From positions 62,001-126,000 of the forward strand of contig NZ_WJBU01000001.1 of the NCBI RefSeq assembly GCF_009646335.1: 64,000 bases of DNA, in the 5' to 3' direction. The notes under the pieces were generated by a model. The model worked only from the letters and a program-made list of their open reading frames with translations. It made no database searches and had not been told where the DNA came from. Source of the DNA: Caenimonas koreensis DSM 17982 (GTDB lineage Bacteria; Pseudomonadota; Gammaproteobacteria; Burkholderiales; Burkholderiaceae_C). Positions 43,090 to 52,419 of this stretch are shown here, piece by piece. The translations under genes and the position numbers were made by a program. The first letter of the stretch is position 1. Every line of letters starts with the position of its first letter.

Positions 43090-44647
43090 GTTGCGGTCGC
43101 TGGTGATCGTGCTGGGCGACCAGCTCGATCTGGATGCCTCGGGCTTCGATGGATTTGACGCCACGCAAGACGCCGCCTGGATGGCGGAGGTGGCTGAAGA
43201 ATCAGTGCATGTCTGGTCGAGCAAACCGCGTACGGCGCTGTTCCTTGCTGCCATGCGCCACTTTGCGGTGGCACTGGAGGCGTCGGGCCGGCCGTTGCAC
43301 TACACGCGGCTGGATGCACCCGGCAACCGCGGCAGCCTGGCCGCGCAGCTGAGTGGAGACATCGCCCGCCTGAAGCCGCAACGCCTGGTGATGACGGCTC
43401 CCGGAGACTGGCGCGTGCTGCAAGACGTCAAGGACGTGGCGCAGGCCAACGCGCTGCCACTGGACATCCGCGAAGACCGTCACTTCTTCTGCACGGTCCG
43501 CGAATTTCTGGCGCATGCCAAAGCCCGGAAGTCGCTGCGGATGGAGTACTTCTATCGCGAGCAACGCAAGCGCCATCAGATCCTGATGGAAAGCGCACAG
43601 GCCGATGAGCCGGTCGGTGGCCAGTGGAATTTTGATGCCGACAATCGCGAGGCGTTCGATGCCGCCGGGCCAGGCGACGTGCCGCCGCGCGCGGCGTTCG
43701 AGCCCGACGCAATCACCCGCGACGTCATCGCCCTCGTCAACTCGCGATTTGCTGATCACCCGGGCCTGCTGGACGGTTTTGCGTGGCCTGTCACGCGTGA
43801 TCAGGCCTTGCAGTCGTTGCACGCCTTCATCGAAAAGCGACTGCCATTGTTTGGCCGCTATCAGGACGCGATGTGGCCGGGCGATCCGTGGCTGTATCAC
43901 TCTCACCTGTCGGCAGCGCTGAACCTCAAGCTGCTCAACGCCCGTGAAGTGGTGGCTGCCGCGCAGGCGGCGTATCGTGCCGGGCGGGCGCCGCTGCCCA
44001 GCGTGGAGGGCTTCATTCGCCAGATCCTCGGCTGGCGCGAATATGTGCGCGGCATCTACTGGACGCAGATGCCCGCCTATGCCCGGCGCAATGCGCTCGA
44101 CGCCCACGAAGACCTTCCCCCCTGGTACTGGACGGCCGGCACGGACATGGCCTGCCTGCGGGACGCGCTGACCCAGACGCTCACGCACGGCTATGCCAAC
44201 CACATCCAGCGCCTGATGGTCACCGGGCTGTACGCGCTCATGCTGGGCGTTGAGCCCAGGCAGGTTCATGAGTGGTATCTGGCGGTCTACGTCGATGCGG
44301 TGGAGTGGGTCGAGTTGCCCAACACGATCGGCATGAGCCAGTACGCTGATGGTGGCGTGATGGGAAGCAAGCCGTACATCGCCACGGGCAAATACATCCA
44401 GCGCATGAGTCCGCATTGCAAGGGCTGCCGCTACGACCCGGCGCAGCGCTCGGGCGACTCAGCCTGCCCGTTCACCACGCTCTACTGGGACTTCCTGATG
44501 CGGCATGAAGCCTCGCTCGCGAAGAATCCCCGCATGGCGCTGCAGGTCAAGAACGTCGCACGGCTGAGCGATGTGCAAAAGCAGGAAGTGCTTGAGCGCG
44601 CAGCCGCTATTCGCCAGGGCAAGGTCGGCGCCGCGTCGCCGCGCTGA
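43082..44647 (+). CDS. Iron-sulfur (6-4)-type photolyase / cryptochrome-like protein
   Basis: A 521-residue member of the FeS-BCP group, which includes Agrobacterium PhrB. The N-terminal Rossmann domain (LVIVLGDQLDLDAS) is followed by the helical FAD domain, with GWREYVRG, ANHIQRLMVTGLYAL and EWYLAVYVDAVEWVELPNTIGMSQ cut from the conserved core. Cys358, Cys446, Cys449 and Cys462 have spacings of 88, 3 and 13, identical to the [4Fe-4S] ligands of PhrB. It repairs (6-4) photoproducts or senses light. The GTG start overlaps the DUF2256 gene. Confidence 0.93.
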   Translation: MAELRSLVIVLGDQLDLDASGFDGFDATQDAAWMAEVAEESVHVWSSKPRTALFLAAMRHFAVALEASGRPLHYTRLDAPGNRGSLAAQLSGDIARLKPQRLVMTAPGDWRVLQDVKDVAQANALPLDIREDRHFFCTVREFLAHAKARKSLRMEYFYREQRKRHQILMESAQADEPVGGQWNFDADNREAFDAAGPGDVPPRAAFEPDAITRDVIALVNSRFADHPGLLDGFAWPVTRDQALQSLHAFIEKRLPLFGRYQDAMWPGDPWLYHSHLSAALNLKLLNAREVVAAAQAAYRAGRAPLPSVEGFIRQILGWREYVRGIYWTQMPAYARRNALDAHEDLPPWYWTAGTDMACLRDALTQTLTHGYANHIQRLMVTGLYALMLGVEPRQVHEWYLAVYVDAVEWVELPNTIGMSQYADGGVMGSKPYIATGKYIQRMSPHCKGCRYDPAQRSGDSACPFTTLYWDFLMRHEASLAKNPRMALQVKNVARLSDVQKQEVLERAAAIRQGKVGAASPR

Positions 44648-44697
44648 GTAAAGCCAACCGGCGTTGCCGCCTGCTTTTCCGGTGCATCATTCACGCA

Positions 44698-45606
44698 ATG
44701 ACATTGGCCCTGCCACCAGCCCTGCGCGGCGACCGTTTCGAATTCGACAGCCAGGCGGGCAGGCTGAGTGCGTATGTCACAGGCGAAGGCCCGCCGCTGT
44801 TGCTCATCCACAGCATCAACGCTTCTGCATCGGCAGCGGAAATGCGGCCGCTGCACGAGCACTACAGCGCAAGCCGCACCGTCTTTTGCGTTGACTTGCC
44901 AGGCTACGGTTTTTCAGACCGCAGCGACCGCAACTACACCCCCCAGTTGATGACGGATGCCATTCACGCCATCACCGAACAGATACGCACGCGTTGCAAA
45001 GTGAGGCCTGTAGATGCGCTCGCCCTGTCGCTGTCTTGCGAGTATCTGGCGCGCGCGGCGGCGCAGGCGCCCGAACACTTCCGCACCGTGGCGCTCGTGA
45101 GCCCGACGGGCTTTCGGGGCCACAAGCCGTGGCGTGCTGCGCCTGGCACGACACGAGGCAAGCCGTGGCTCTACAAGGCGCTGCATGGCCCGGGCGAGGG
45201 CTGGGGTGAAGCAGTGTTCCGCGGGCTCACCAGGCCGGGCGTGATCCGCTACTTTCTTCGCCGAACGTGGGGCGCGCAAGAGATCGACGAGACGCTGTGG
45301 GCCTATGACGTGCTCACCACCAAGGCGCCGGGTGCGCACCACGCACCGCTGCACTTCCTGTCGGCGCAGCTTTTCAGCGCCGACATCCACACCATCTACG
45401 AACAACTGACCATGCCTGTGTGGATGTCGCATGGCGTGCGCGGCGACTTCACGGACTACCGTGGCAAGGCGATTGTCGAAAAGCGCCCGAACTGGCAGTT
45501 CTCTGTTTTTCCGACCGGTGCCCTGCCCTACTTCGAGGTGCCCGATAGCTTCATTGCGGCCTACGACCGATTCTTGTCACTCGCAAGCGCAGGCCCTGGC
45601 GCTTGA
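44698..45606 (+). CDS. Alpha/beta hydrolase
   Basis: A 302-residue alpha/beta-hydrolase fold protein: PPLLLIHSINASASAAEMRP near residues 32-51 for the oxyanion region and VFCVDLPGYGFSDRSDRNY near 62-80. The nucleophile elbow reads A-L-S-L-S with Ser111 where most enzymes have G-x-S-x-G. A conventional acid and histidine are hard to place: VWMSHGVRGDFTDYRG near 242-257 is the acid strand, but the end lacks the usual G-H motif (TGALPYFEVPDSF). Catalytic activity is therefore uncertain. It stands 50 bases after the photolyase gene and may share its transcript. Confidence 0.8.
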   Translation: MTLALPPALRGDRFEFDSQAGRLSAYVTGEGPPLLLIHSINASASAAEMRPLHEHYSASRTVFCVDLPGYGFSDRSDRNYTPQLMTDAIHAITEQIRTRCKVRPVDALALSLSCEYLARAAAQAPEHFRTVALVSPTGFRGHKPWRAAPGTTRGKPWLYKALHGPGEGWGEAVFRGLTRPGVIRYFLRRTWGAQEIDETLWAYDVLTTKAPGAHHAPLHFLSAQLFSADIHTIYEQLTMPVWMSHGVRGDFTDYRGKAIVEKRPNWQFSVFPTGALPYFEVPDSFIAAYDRFLSLASAGPGA

Positions 45607-45733
45607 AGACCGCTGCCTGTTGACCAGCCCCGCCGCGTCATTGGGCGCGTCCTGTCATGTGCGAGTAAATGCGGGTTTCGCACGCGCACGCAGTGCAGCA
45701 AAATTGCGTTTCGTCACATTTCGGAATGCACTC

Positions 45734-46540
45734 ATGTCGCGCTGCCTTACTCGCTGGATCCGGCCCATCACTGGTCGTGTGTTCAAAGTGAGCCTGCTTG
45801 CAGGATGTTCGGCGCTCGTGGCCTGCTCGTCCAACGGCGGCGCGAGTTCCACGCGTGACCTGGAGGTTCAGGCGGCCGCGGCGAGTTCCAGGGCCGAGGC
45901 CAATCGCGCGACAGCGCGCGTCGAACCGACACGCGACGGCCGGCTCTCAGTCGTCACCGATGGCTGGGGCCGGGCTGTGCCGCCGCCGCCCAATGTGATC
46001 GCCACAATTCCCGGCCCGACCACTGCACCGGCGCGAACGGCCGCACAGCCTGTGGCACAGCAACCGGCCCAGCCGGTGGCGCAGCCCGCGGCGGTCTCAG
46101 CCCCCATCGGCTCGCCGCGGATCGCCGCGGCCTCGCCCATCGCGCCACCGAATCCTGAAGTCGCCTGGCGCCGTACGCTCGAAGACTGGCGAAGCGCCTG
46201 GGCGCGTGGCGACATCGACGCCTACCTGAGCGCCTATGACCCGCAATTCAAGGGTACGTTCGCCACGCGCGCCCAATGGGAGGCGCAGCGCCGCGAGCGC
46301 CTGGCCAATCGCAGCATCGAACTGACACTGGACGACGTGCGCGTGATACGCGCCACCGCCGATGAGGCCGACCTGCGCTTCATTCAGCACTACCGATCGA
46401 ACCAGCACGTCGATGACGGCCTGAAGCACGTGCAACTGCGCAGGAGCGGAACGCAGTGGAAGATCGTGGCCGAGGCGTGGATCAAGGATCAGGCCGCTGG
46501 CAAGCCTGCGCGCAAGCGCCTGGCAAAACAGGCGCCCTGA
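45734..46540 (+). CDS. Lipoprotein with C-terminal NTF2-like domain
   Basis: A 268-residue protein; the ATG at 45734 was chosen because the earlier frame overlaps the hydrolase gene. A hydrophobic segment with two cysteines in lipobox-like contexts (SLLAGC, ALVAC) suggests a lipid anchor around residue 25-32. Residues 50-135 are a Pro/Ala/Gln-rich linker. Residues 140-255 form an NTF2/SnoaL-like fold (LEDWRSAWARGDIDAYLSAY), similar to the domain found at the end of some L,D-transpeptidases and cell-envelope proteins. It precedes a periplasmic cyclophilin by 61 bases. Function unknown. Confidence 0.75.
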   Translation: MSRCLTRWIRPITGRVFKVSLLAGCSALVACSSNGGASSTRDLEVQAAAASSRAEANRATARVEPTRDGRLSVVTDGWGRAVPPPPNVIATIPGPTTAPARTAAQPVAQQPAQPVAQPAAVSAPIGSPRIAAASPIAPPNPEVAWRRTLEDWRSAWARGDIDAYLSAYDPQFKGTFATRAQWEAQRRERLANRSIELTLDDVRVIRATADEADLRFIQHYRSNQHVDDGLKHVQLRRSGTQWKIVAEAWIKDQAAGKPARKRLAKQAP

Positions 46541-46601
46541 CCGCGCATCGCTGTCAAAACTCAACGCACAATATCGGCATATGTCTTCGCCTTCACCGAC
46601 C

Positions 46602-47465
46602 ATGAAGTTTCTAGCCCGCCTTCTTGTTGCTCCCCTCCTGGCGCTCTGTGCGGCCGCACCCGTGCTTGCAGGCGTGGTGCCCGAAAACACGATGGTCCGC
46701 ATCCAGACGAATGTCGGCCTGCTTGATTTCAAACTGCTCGACGCAGAGGCACCTGCAACGGTGGCCAATTTCCGGGGCTACGTCAGCCGCGGCGACTACG
46801 TGGATTCGTTCTTTCACCGCAGCATCGCGTCGTTCATCATCCAGGCGGGCGGCTACCGTTGGCCCGATGGATCGAACTACGGGCTCGTACCCACCCAGCC
46901 GCCTGTCGTCAACGAATTCAGCCCGACTCGCTCGAACCTGCGCGGCACCGTGGCAATGGCGAAAGTCGATGGCCAGCCGAACAGCGCCACCAACCAGTGG
47001 TTCATCAACATGGTGAACAACGCCGCGAACCTTGATAACCAGAACAGCGGCTTCACCGTTTTCGCGCGCGTGACGGCAACGACCATGCTCAACGCCGACC
47101 AGATGGCGGGGCTGCCCCGCTACAACGTCAATGGCACCCCGTTCACGTCAGTGCCGTTGACTCAGGCCACCTGGGGAAGGCCCTATGTCATTCGCATCCT
47201 GGCAGCCACCGAGATCCCGTCATCGAGCCCGGTCGACCGCATCTTCAATTACCTCGAATCTGCATACCCCGCGTATGTCGGCGCATTGCCGACGTGGTCG
47301 GGCGAGGCTTATTACTTCACCTATCGCTACTACGCTGGCGCCAACTCGTACCTGGGCGAAAAAGATGGCCACATCTGGTATTACGCGCCCGCGTGGATGA
47401 CCGACGTGTACGACCTGGGCACGACAGAGAGCTGGTTCGCGACGGCCACGGCGAACGGCTACTGA
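46602..47465 (+). CDS. Periplasmic peptidyl-prolyl cis-trans isomerase, cyclophilin type
   Basis: A 287-residue protein with a signal peptide (residues 1-23) and a cyclophilin domain: IQTNVGLLDFKLLDAEAP, SFFHRSIASFIIQAGGY with the catalytic arginine in FHR, and QPNSATNQWFINM. The canonical tryptophan region is replaced, and about 75 extra residues follow the domain (residues 210-287), rich in Tyr and Trp and unrecognised. The ATG at 46602 gives the better signal peptide than 46581. It assists folding in the periplasm. Confidence 0.85.
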   Translation: MKFLARLLVAPLLALCAAAPVLAGVVPENTMVRIQTNVGLLDFKLLDAEAPATVANFRGYVSRGDYVDSFFHRSIASFIIQAGGYRWPDGSNYGLVPTQPPVVNEFSPTRSNLRGTVAMAKVDGQPNSATNQWFINMVNNAANLDNQNSGFTVFARVTATTMLNADQMAGLPRYNVNGTPFTSVPLTQATWGRPYVIRILAATEIPSSSPVDRIFNYLESAYPAYVGALPTWSGEAYYFTYRYYAGANSYLGEKDGHIWYYAPAWMTDVYDLGTTESWFATATANGY

Positions 47466-47480
47466 CCGTGGTGCCACCTT

Positions 47481-47503
47481 CCGTGGCCCGCTGTGGGCCA
47501 CGG
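47481..47503. terminator. Hairpin between convergent genes
   Basis: A perfect 9-bp stem CCGTGGCCC/GGGCCACGG with a five-base loop lies between the stops of the cyclophilin and the TPR lipoprotein. There is no T tract, so it may be a bidirectional pause or a stability element. Imperfect GGCCTC hexamer repeats follow. Confidence 0.5.
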
Positions 47504-47543
47504 CCTCGGCCTCGGCCACGGACTCGGGCGACGCGGGCCGCGC

Positions 47544-48713
47544 TTACTGCACCTGCGGCTGCCACTGCAGCTGCGATTCCTGGCCCTTGAATTTCTTGCG
47601 CAGCTTGCTGATGCCCGCCTCGGAAGTCCCGAGTAGCGCCAGCGTAGAAAGCTCTTCGGTGGCGCGCCTGGCTTCCCCTGCTCGCCAATACGCCAGTGCA
47701 AGAAACGCGTGCACTTCCCGGAAATTGCCGGTCATCTCGCGCGCCTGCTCGAGCGCGCGAATGGCCTTCTTGTGATCGCCCTCCTGCAGGGCCTGCACGC
47801 CTGCATTGATCCAGTAGTAGGGGTCGCGCGCCTGCCGCCCCTGCAACACGCTTTCATAGCGGCGCGACTCGGATTGCCTGCCTTGTTCATTGAGCATCTG
47901 CTGCAAGGCCAGAAGCGGCACATCGGCCTCGGCTTCCAGTGCCATTGCGCGGCGCAGCAGCTGTTCCGCCTCGGCATGCAACGCCGACTTGCGATACAGC
48001 AGCGCGAGATTGCCGTAGCTGGCCGCATAGGCAGGATCGGCCTCGATGGCCGCTTTGTAATGCGCATAGGCCAGCTGGGTGTCGCCCAGCGCGAGATGCT
48101 CGGTGGCGATGTTGTTCAGGTAGCGCGCGTAAATGCCGCTCTCCGTCAGGGGGCGGCCCGGCCGCGGCGAGATGAAGTCGGGCTCGAAGTCCACGACGAC
48201 GTCTCGTGCCTCAGCGTCTTCGGTCAGGACTTTGTGGGCGCGCGGGAACCGCACGTTTACGTGCTGGTTGACGAAGTCGAACTCGCCTCGGCGATCGAAA
48301 AGCACAGGCGTCGCGACTTCCTGCATCTGCGCTGTCATGCCCATCGCTCGCGCCACGGCGTAGGTCAGCACGGTCAGCGAGAGGCAGTCTCCGCGCCCGA
48401 GGCGCCAGGTTTGCGACGCCGTTGTCGAGTGGCCGGCCATGTAGTTGAAGCGCTTGGCGTTCGGCCCGAACACGACGGCCATCAGGTGCTTGAGCTTTTG
48501 CGATGGGCCCAGCTGTTCTGGCGGCGGGTTCAACACGTGCGCCTGGAGTTCAGGGTCGAGCCGGAACAGCTCGTCGCGTGACACTTCCACCAGGCCTGCG
48601 CGGTAGTTGAACGCAGCGTCGCGCCACGGCAGGCGCTCGGGTTCAACGGGTGCGCTGGCGCAACCCGCAAGGATCACGGTGCACGCTGCAGCAATGAGCA
48701 TCGAACGAAACAT
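47544..48713 (-). CDS. Lipoprotein with transglutaminase-like domain and TPR repeats
   Basis: A 389-residue outer-envelope lipoprotein: signal peptide and lipobox LAGC with Cys18, starting at the ATG preceded by GGAGG. Residues 70-180 look like a transglutaminase-type cysteine protease domain with Cys110 (GRGDCLSLTVL), His151 (NQHVNVRF) and Asp175 (VVDFEP) in the order of the catalytic triad. From residue 190 on there are about five tetratricopeptide repeats (ALGDTQLAYAHYKAAIEADP). The combination suggests an envelope peptidase or assembly factor. It is divergent from aat. Confidence 0.83.
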   Translation of the reverse strand: MFRSMLIAAACTVILAGCASAPVEPERLPWRDAAFNYRAGLVEVSRDELFRLDPELQAHVLNPPPEQLGPSQKLKHLMAVVFGPNAKRFNYMAGHSTTASQTWRLGRGDCLSLTVLTYAVARAMGMTAQMQEVATPVLFDRRGEFDFVNQHVNVRFPRAHKVLTEDAEARDVVVDFEPDFISPRPGRPLTESGIYARYLNNIATEHLALGDTQLAYAHYKAAIEADPAYAASYGNLALLYRKSALHAEAEQLLRRAMALEAEADVPLLALQQMLNEQGRQSESRRYESVLQGRQARDPYYWINAGVQALQEGDHKKAIRALEQAREMTGNFREVHAFLALAYWRAGEARRATEELSTLALLGTSEAGISKLRKKFKGQESQLQWQPQVQ

Positions 48714-48789
48714 GCGGACCTCCGTCGGTGGCGGCTCACGCTCCACAATAGCAGCGTCCTCACCAACTTGCGACCCCATTTTTGTCAGT

Positions 48790-49536
48790 ATGAAACTGCC
48801 CTGGCTCGAACCTGGCGATCCGTTCCCACCTGCATCGCAGGCATGGGACGAGTCCGAACCTGCGCCCGGCTTGTTGGCGGCAGGCGGCTCGTTGGACGTG
48901 CAGACGCTGCATTGCGCGTACTCGAGCGGCATCTTCCCGTGGTTCAGCGAAGGCCAGCCCATTTTGTGGTGGAGCACGCATCCCCGAATGGTGCTGTACG
49001 CACGCGAGTTGAAGCTGCATCGGTCGCTGCGAAAGACGATTGCCCGTTTCGCATCCGAGCCGCGGTGTGAGATTCGCTTCGACGCAAGCTTTTCGAAAGT
49101 GATCCGCGCCTGCTCCGCCAGCCCTCGCACGGGGCAGTCCGGCACATGGATCGTGCCGCAGATGGTGCGCGCCTACGAAGCGTTCCATCGCGCGGGTTTT
49201 GCTCACAGCGTCGAGACATGGATCGACGGCGAACTCGCCGGTGGCCTGTATTGCATCGTCATCGGCCGCGCTGTGTTCGGCGAGTCGATGTTCATGCGCG
49301 TGCCCGACGCATCCAAGATTGCGCTGGCGGCGCTGTGCGCCTGGTGCAGGCACCACAACATCGACTTCATCGACTGCCAGCAGAACACGCGGCACCTGGC
49401 TTCGCTCGGCGGTCGCGAAATTGGGCGCGAGCACTTTGTTGCGCAGGTCGCACAGAACGCGGTGCTCACCGCGCCTGCGTTCGAATTCCTGCCCGTATAC
49501 TGGGACGAACTTCTGCCGCGCAAGCCAACAGCGTGA
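48790..49536 (+). CDS. aat: Leucyl/phenylalanyl-tRNA-protein transferase
   Basis: A 248-residue enzyme that adds Leu or Phe from tRNA to N-terminal Arg or Lys of proteins, marking them for ClpS/ClpAP. Signatures are [20 protein letters not shown] near the N-terminus, [20 protein letters not shown] and the [22 protein letters not shown] core. The ATG at 48790 gives [10 protein letters not shown], the usual start. The stop overlaps the bpt start in GTGA, coupling the two N-degron transferases. Confidence 0.96.
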   Translation: MKLPWLEPGDPFPPASQAWDESEPAPGLLAAGGSLDVQTLHCAYSSGIFPWFSEGQPILWWSTHPRMVLYARELKLHRSLRKTIARFASEPRCEIRFDASFSKVIRACSASPRTGQSGTWIVPQMVRAYEAFHRAGFAHSVETWIDGELAGGLYCIVIGRAVFGESMFMRVPDASKIALAALCAWCRHHNIDFIDCQQNTRHLASLGGREIGREHFVAQVAQNAVLTAPAFEFLPVYWDELLPRKPTA

Positions 49537-50276
49537 CGCACCTCAAGGATCTCCCGCTCCAGACCCTGCAGTTCTATGCAACGGCGCCCTACCCGTGCAG
49601 CTACCTGCCGGGCAAGCTGGCCCGCTCGCAGGTCGCGACGCCGAGTCACCTGATCCACAACGACGCCTATTCCGATCTCGTCACGACGGGCTTTCGGCGC
49701 AGTGGCATGTTCACATATCGCCCCTATTGCGACGGATGCCGCGCGTGTGTGCCGCTGCGCGTGCTGGCTGGCCAGTTCAAGCCTGACCGCAGCCAGCGCC
49801 GCGCGTGGGCGCAGCACCGCCAGCTGCAGGCGCGCGTGCTCAAGCTGTGTTTCGTGCCGGAGCACTACCAGCTTTACCTGCGCTACCAGACGGGCCGGCA
49901 CGCGGGCGGCGGCATGGACCACGACAGCATCGATCAGTACACGCAGTTCCTGCTGCAAAGCCGCGTCAACTCACGCCTGGTCGAATTCCGCGAAACGACC
50001 GCCGACGGCTCGGACGGCGCGCTGCGGATGGTCTCGATTCTTGATGTCCTGAACGATGGAATTTCGGCGGTGTATACCTTCTATGAGCCCGATGAAAAGT
50101 CGAGCTATGGCACCTACAGCGTCCTTTGGCAGATCGAGCAGGCCAGGCAACTGGGCTTGCCCCACGTGTATCTGGGTTACTGGATCGACCAGAGCCCGAA
50201 GATGAACTACAAGTCGCGCTTCATCCCGTTCGAAACGCTCGTCGACGGCCAATGGATCGCACCTGCCCAGCGGTGA
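49533..50276 (+). CDS. bpt: Aspartate/glutamate leucyltransferase
   Basis: A 247-residue enzyme that adds Leu to N-terminal Asp or Glu, the second branch of the bacterial N-end rule. The N-terminal cysteine-containing region is typical ([14 protein letters not shown], then [16 protein letters not shown]), and the C-terminal core shows [20 protein letters not shown] and [18 protein letters not shown]. The GTG start at 49533 overlaps aat. The operon aat-bpt is common in proteobacteria. Confidence 0.95.
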   Translation: MTHLKDLPLQTLQFYATAPYPCSYLPGKLARSQVATPSHLIHNDAYSDLVTTGFRRSGMFTYRPYCDGCRACVPLRVLAGQFKPDRSQRRAWAQHRQLQARVLKLCFVPEHYQLYLRYQTGRHAGGGMDHDSIDQYTQFLLQSRVNSRLVEFRETTADGSDGALRMVSILDVLNDGISAVYTFYEPDEKSSYGTYSVLWQIEQARQLGLPHVYLGYWIDQSPKMNYKSRFIPFETLVDGQWIAPAQR

Positions 50277-50329
50277 AAGTAGATTTCACAAGATAAAATG
50301 ATGCTCTTGGTGTCTACCTTGGGCCATTC

Positions 50330-51121
50330 ATGAGAAAACGGGAACCCGGCACACCTGCCGCACCGACGATCCAGGTCATCGAGCGCATGTTTGCCTTGAT
50401 CGACGTGCTCGCTTCGCGTGAAGAGGCAATCTCGCTCAAAGAGATCAGCGAAAAGACGGGGCTGCATCCGTCGACGACCCACCGCATCCTGAACGACCTG
50501 GCGACAGGTCGGTTTGTCGATCGTCCCGAAGCTGGCAGCTACCGTCTGGGCATGCGCCTGCTGGAGCTGGGCAATCTGGTGAAGGGGCGCCTGAGCGTGA
50601 GGGACGCCGCGCTCGCGCCGATGCGTGAGCTGCACAGGCTGATCCAGCAGCCTGTGAACCTCAGCATGCGCCAGGGCGACGAAATCGTCTATGTCGAACG
50701 CGCCTATAGCGAGCGCTCTGGCATGCAGGTGGTGCGAGCGATCGGCGGACGTGCGCCTCTGCATCTCACATCCACCGGCAAGCTGTTTCTTGCTGCGGAT
50801 GATCCGCAGCGTGTGCGCGCCTATGCAACGCGCACCGGCCTGGCGGGCCACACCAAGAACAGCATTACCCAGCTTGCCGTGCTTGAGCGCGAACTGGCCA
50901 AGGCGCGCCAATATGGCATTGCCCGCGACAATGAAGAGCTCGAACTGGGCGTGCGGTGCATGGCGGCCGGCATTTACGACGACCAGGGCCGCCTGGTGGC
51001 AGGCTTGTCGATCTCTTCGCCGGCAGACAGGCTGGACGAAGAGTGGCTCGGCAAACTGCAAAGCACGGCGAACGAAATTTCTTCTGCGCTGGGACATGCT
51101 GCGCAGGCAGCCAAAAAATAG
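50330..51121 (+). CDS. IclR-family transcriptional regulator
   Basis: A 263-residue regulator. Residues 12-75 are the winged helix (AISLKEISEKTGLHPSTTHRIL), and residues 85-255 form the GAF-like effector domain with APLHLTSTGKLFLA and the conserved ARDNEELELGVRCMAAGI motif of IclR proteins. It lies 53 bases after bpt and ends in a hairpin. No adjacent catabolic operon identifies its target. Confidence 0.93.
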   Translation: MRKREPGTPAAPTIQVIERMFALIDVLASREEAISLKEISEKTGLHPSTTHRILNDLATGRFVDRPEAGSYRLGMRLLELGNLVKGRLSVRDAALAPMRELHRLIQQPVNLSMRQGDEIVYVERAYSERSGMQVVRAIGGRAPLHLTSTGKLFLAADDPQRVRAYATRTGLAGHTKNSITQLAVLERELAKARQYGIARDNEELELGVRCMAAGIYDDQGRLVAGLSISSPADRLDEEWLGKLQSTANEISSALGHAAQAAKK

Positions 51122-51144
51122 AAACGGCCCGCGAAGGGCCGTTT
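51122..51144. terminator. Terminator after iclR-type gene
   Basis: A perfect 9-bp stem AAACGGCCC/GGGCCGTTT with a five-base loop and a further T, one base after the IclR stop. It can also stop transcription from the convergent PbpG-type gene, whose stop is 20 bases away. Confidence 0.75.
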
Positions 51145-51163
51145 TAACGCTGTGGCATAGACC

Positions 51164-52186
51164 CTAGCCGTTGACCTGGCGGATGACCGTGCTCGGCAAA
51201 GCGGGGTGCGCTTCCACCCACTTGCGAACGCGTTCAGCATCACCAATGCGGCTGAGTTTGCCCGCGGAATCCAGGAACACCATGATGAGCTTGCGCCCCG
51301 CGACCTTGGCTTGCATCACCAGGCACTGCCCTGCTTCCGAGATGTAGCCGGTCTTTTGCAGACCGATATCCCAATCGGGGTTCTTCACCAGGCGGTTCGT
51401 GTTGTTGTACGTCAGGGTACGGTTGCCCACCGCGACCTGATGGCCAGGTGACGTGGAGTACTCACGAACCACAGGGTCGTGGTACGCAGCTGCCACAAGC
51501 GTCGCAAGGTCGTGCGCGCTGGACTGGTTCTGGCTCGACAGGCCAGTTGGCTCGACGTAGCGCGTGTCCTTCATGCCAAGCGCCTTGGCTTTTGCATTCA
51601 TCAAGGAAACGAAGGTAGCCAGGCCGCCGGGATAGGTGCGACCCAAGGCATGTGCAGCACGGTTTTCACTGGACATCAGCGCGAGATGCAGCAATTCACC
51701 GCGCGAGAGCGTCGTGCCGACTTTCAAACGCGAACGGCTGCCTTTTTCGGTATCGACGTCGTCCTGGGTGATGGTGATTTGCTCGTCCATCGGAAGCCTG
51801 GCTTCGCTGATGAGCGTGCCTGTCATCAGCTTGGTCAGCGATGCAATCGGCAGGACGGCGGAATCGTTCTTGCTCAGCAATACCTCGCGCGTGTCCTGGT
51901 CAATTACCAGGGCAACGCTGGACTTGAGGTCGAGTGGGTCGTTCGAGGCGTGCAGGCCAGCGAGCATGCCAAACGAAGGCTTCGAGGGAACCACGGCGAC
52001 CACTGGCCGTGCGTGGCGTTTGCCAGCGACAAATGTTCGAGAGACGCGCTTGCTGGCAACGCCTTGCTTTGCAGCGACCGTGCCTTTGCGAGGAGCGGCC
52101 TCGGCAGCGGCCGGAAGGAGTCCAGCCACAACGGTTGCGACAGCGAGGATTTGAATCAATCGCCCCGTTGTCAGTCGTCTCATCAT
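51164..52186 (-). CDS. pbpG: D-alanyl-D-alanine endopeptidase, PbpG-like (S11 family)
   Basis: A periplasmic penicillin-binding peptidase of about 340 residues. The three active-site motifs are visible: S-L-T-K in IASLTKLMTG, S-E-N in LMSSENRAAHALG, and K-T-G in LQKTGYISEAG. The N-terminus has a signal sequence (RLIQILAVATVVAGLLPAAAEAA), then a basic linker. Starts at 52186 (MMRRL) or 52210 (MYSEA, with GGGAG upstream) are both plausible; I use the first because it gives a standard signal peptide. It cleaves peptidoglycan cross-links. Confidence 0.9.
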   Translation of the reverse strand: MMRRLTTGRLIQILAVATVVAGLLPAAAEAAPRKGTVAAKQGVASKRVSRTFVAGKRHARPVVAVVPSKPSFGMLAGLHASNDPLDLKSSVALVIDQDTREVLLSKNDSAVLPIASLTKLMTGTLISEARLPMDEQITITQDDVDTEKGSRSRLKVGTTLSRGELLHLALMSSENRAAHALGRTYPGGLATFVSLMNAKAKALGMKDTRYVEPTGLSSQNQSSAHDLATLVAAAYHDPVVREYSTSPGHQVAVGNRTLTYNNTNRLVKNPDWDIGLQKTGYISEAGQCLVMQAKVAGRKLIMVFLDSAGKLSRIGDAERVRKWVEAHPALPSTVIRQVNG

Positions 52187-52380
52187 CGCGTGCGTGGCCT
52201 CTGAATACATCAAGTGGTCTCCCATTGCGCTACAACCAGCCCCGTTTTTTTTGAACAAACGGGAAGAAAAGTTACACGCCAACAATGACTTATGTAACTT
52301 TATTAATTCAGGTTGTCAATTATAGGGACTGCTCCCCCTGCTGCGCAGCCCGATGATCAGCTTTACTCGGTAAACCATTG

Positions 52381-52413
52381 ATGGCGCTGGCGAAAACGCC
52401 CGGCCAGCGCCAT
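52381..52413 (-). terminator. Hairpin downstream of leuA
   Basis: A perfect 10-bp stem ATGGCGCTGG/CCAGCGCCAT with a 13-base loop, beginning seven bases after the leuA stop. The trailing sequence on the minus strand is not a run of T, so the intrinsic terminator would be weak. Confidence 0.5.
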
Positions 52414-52419
52414 CCGTTG

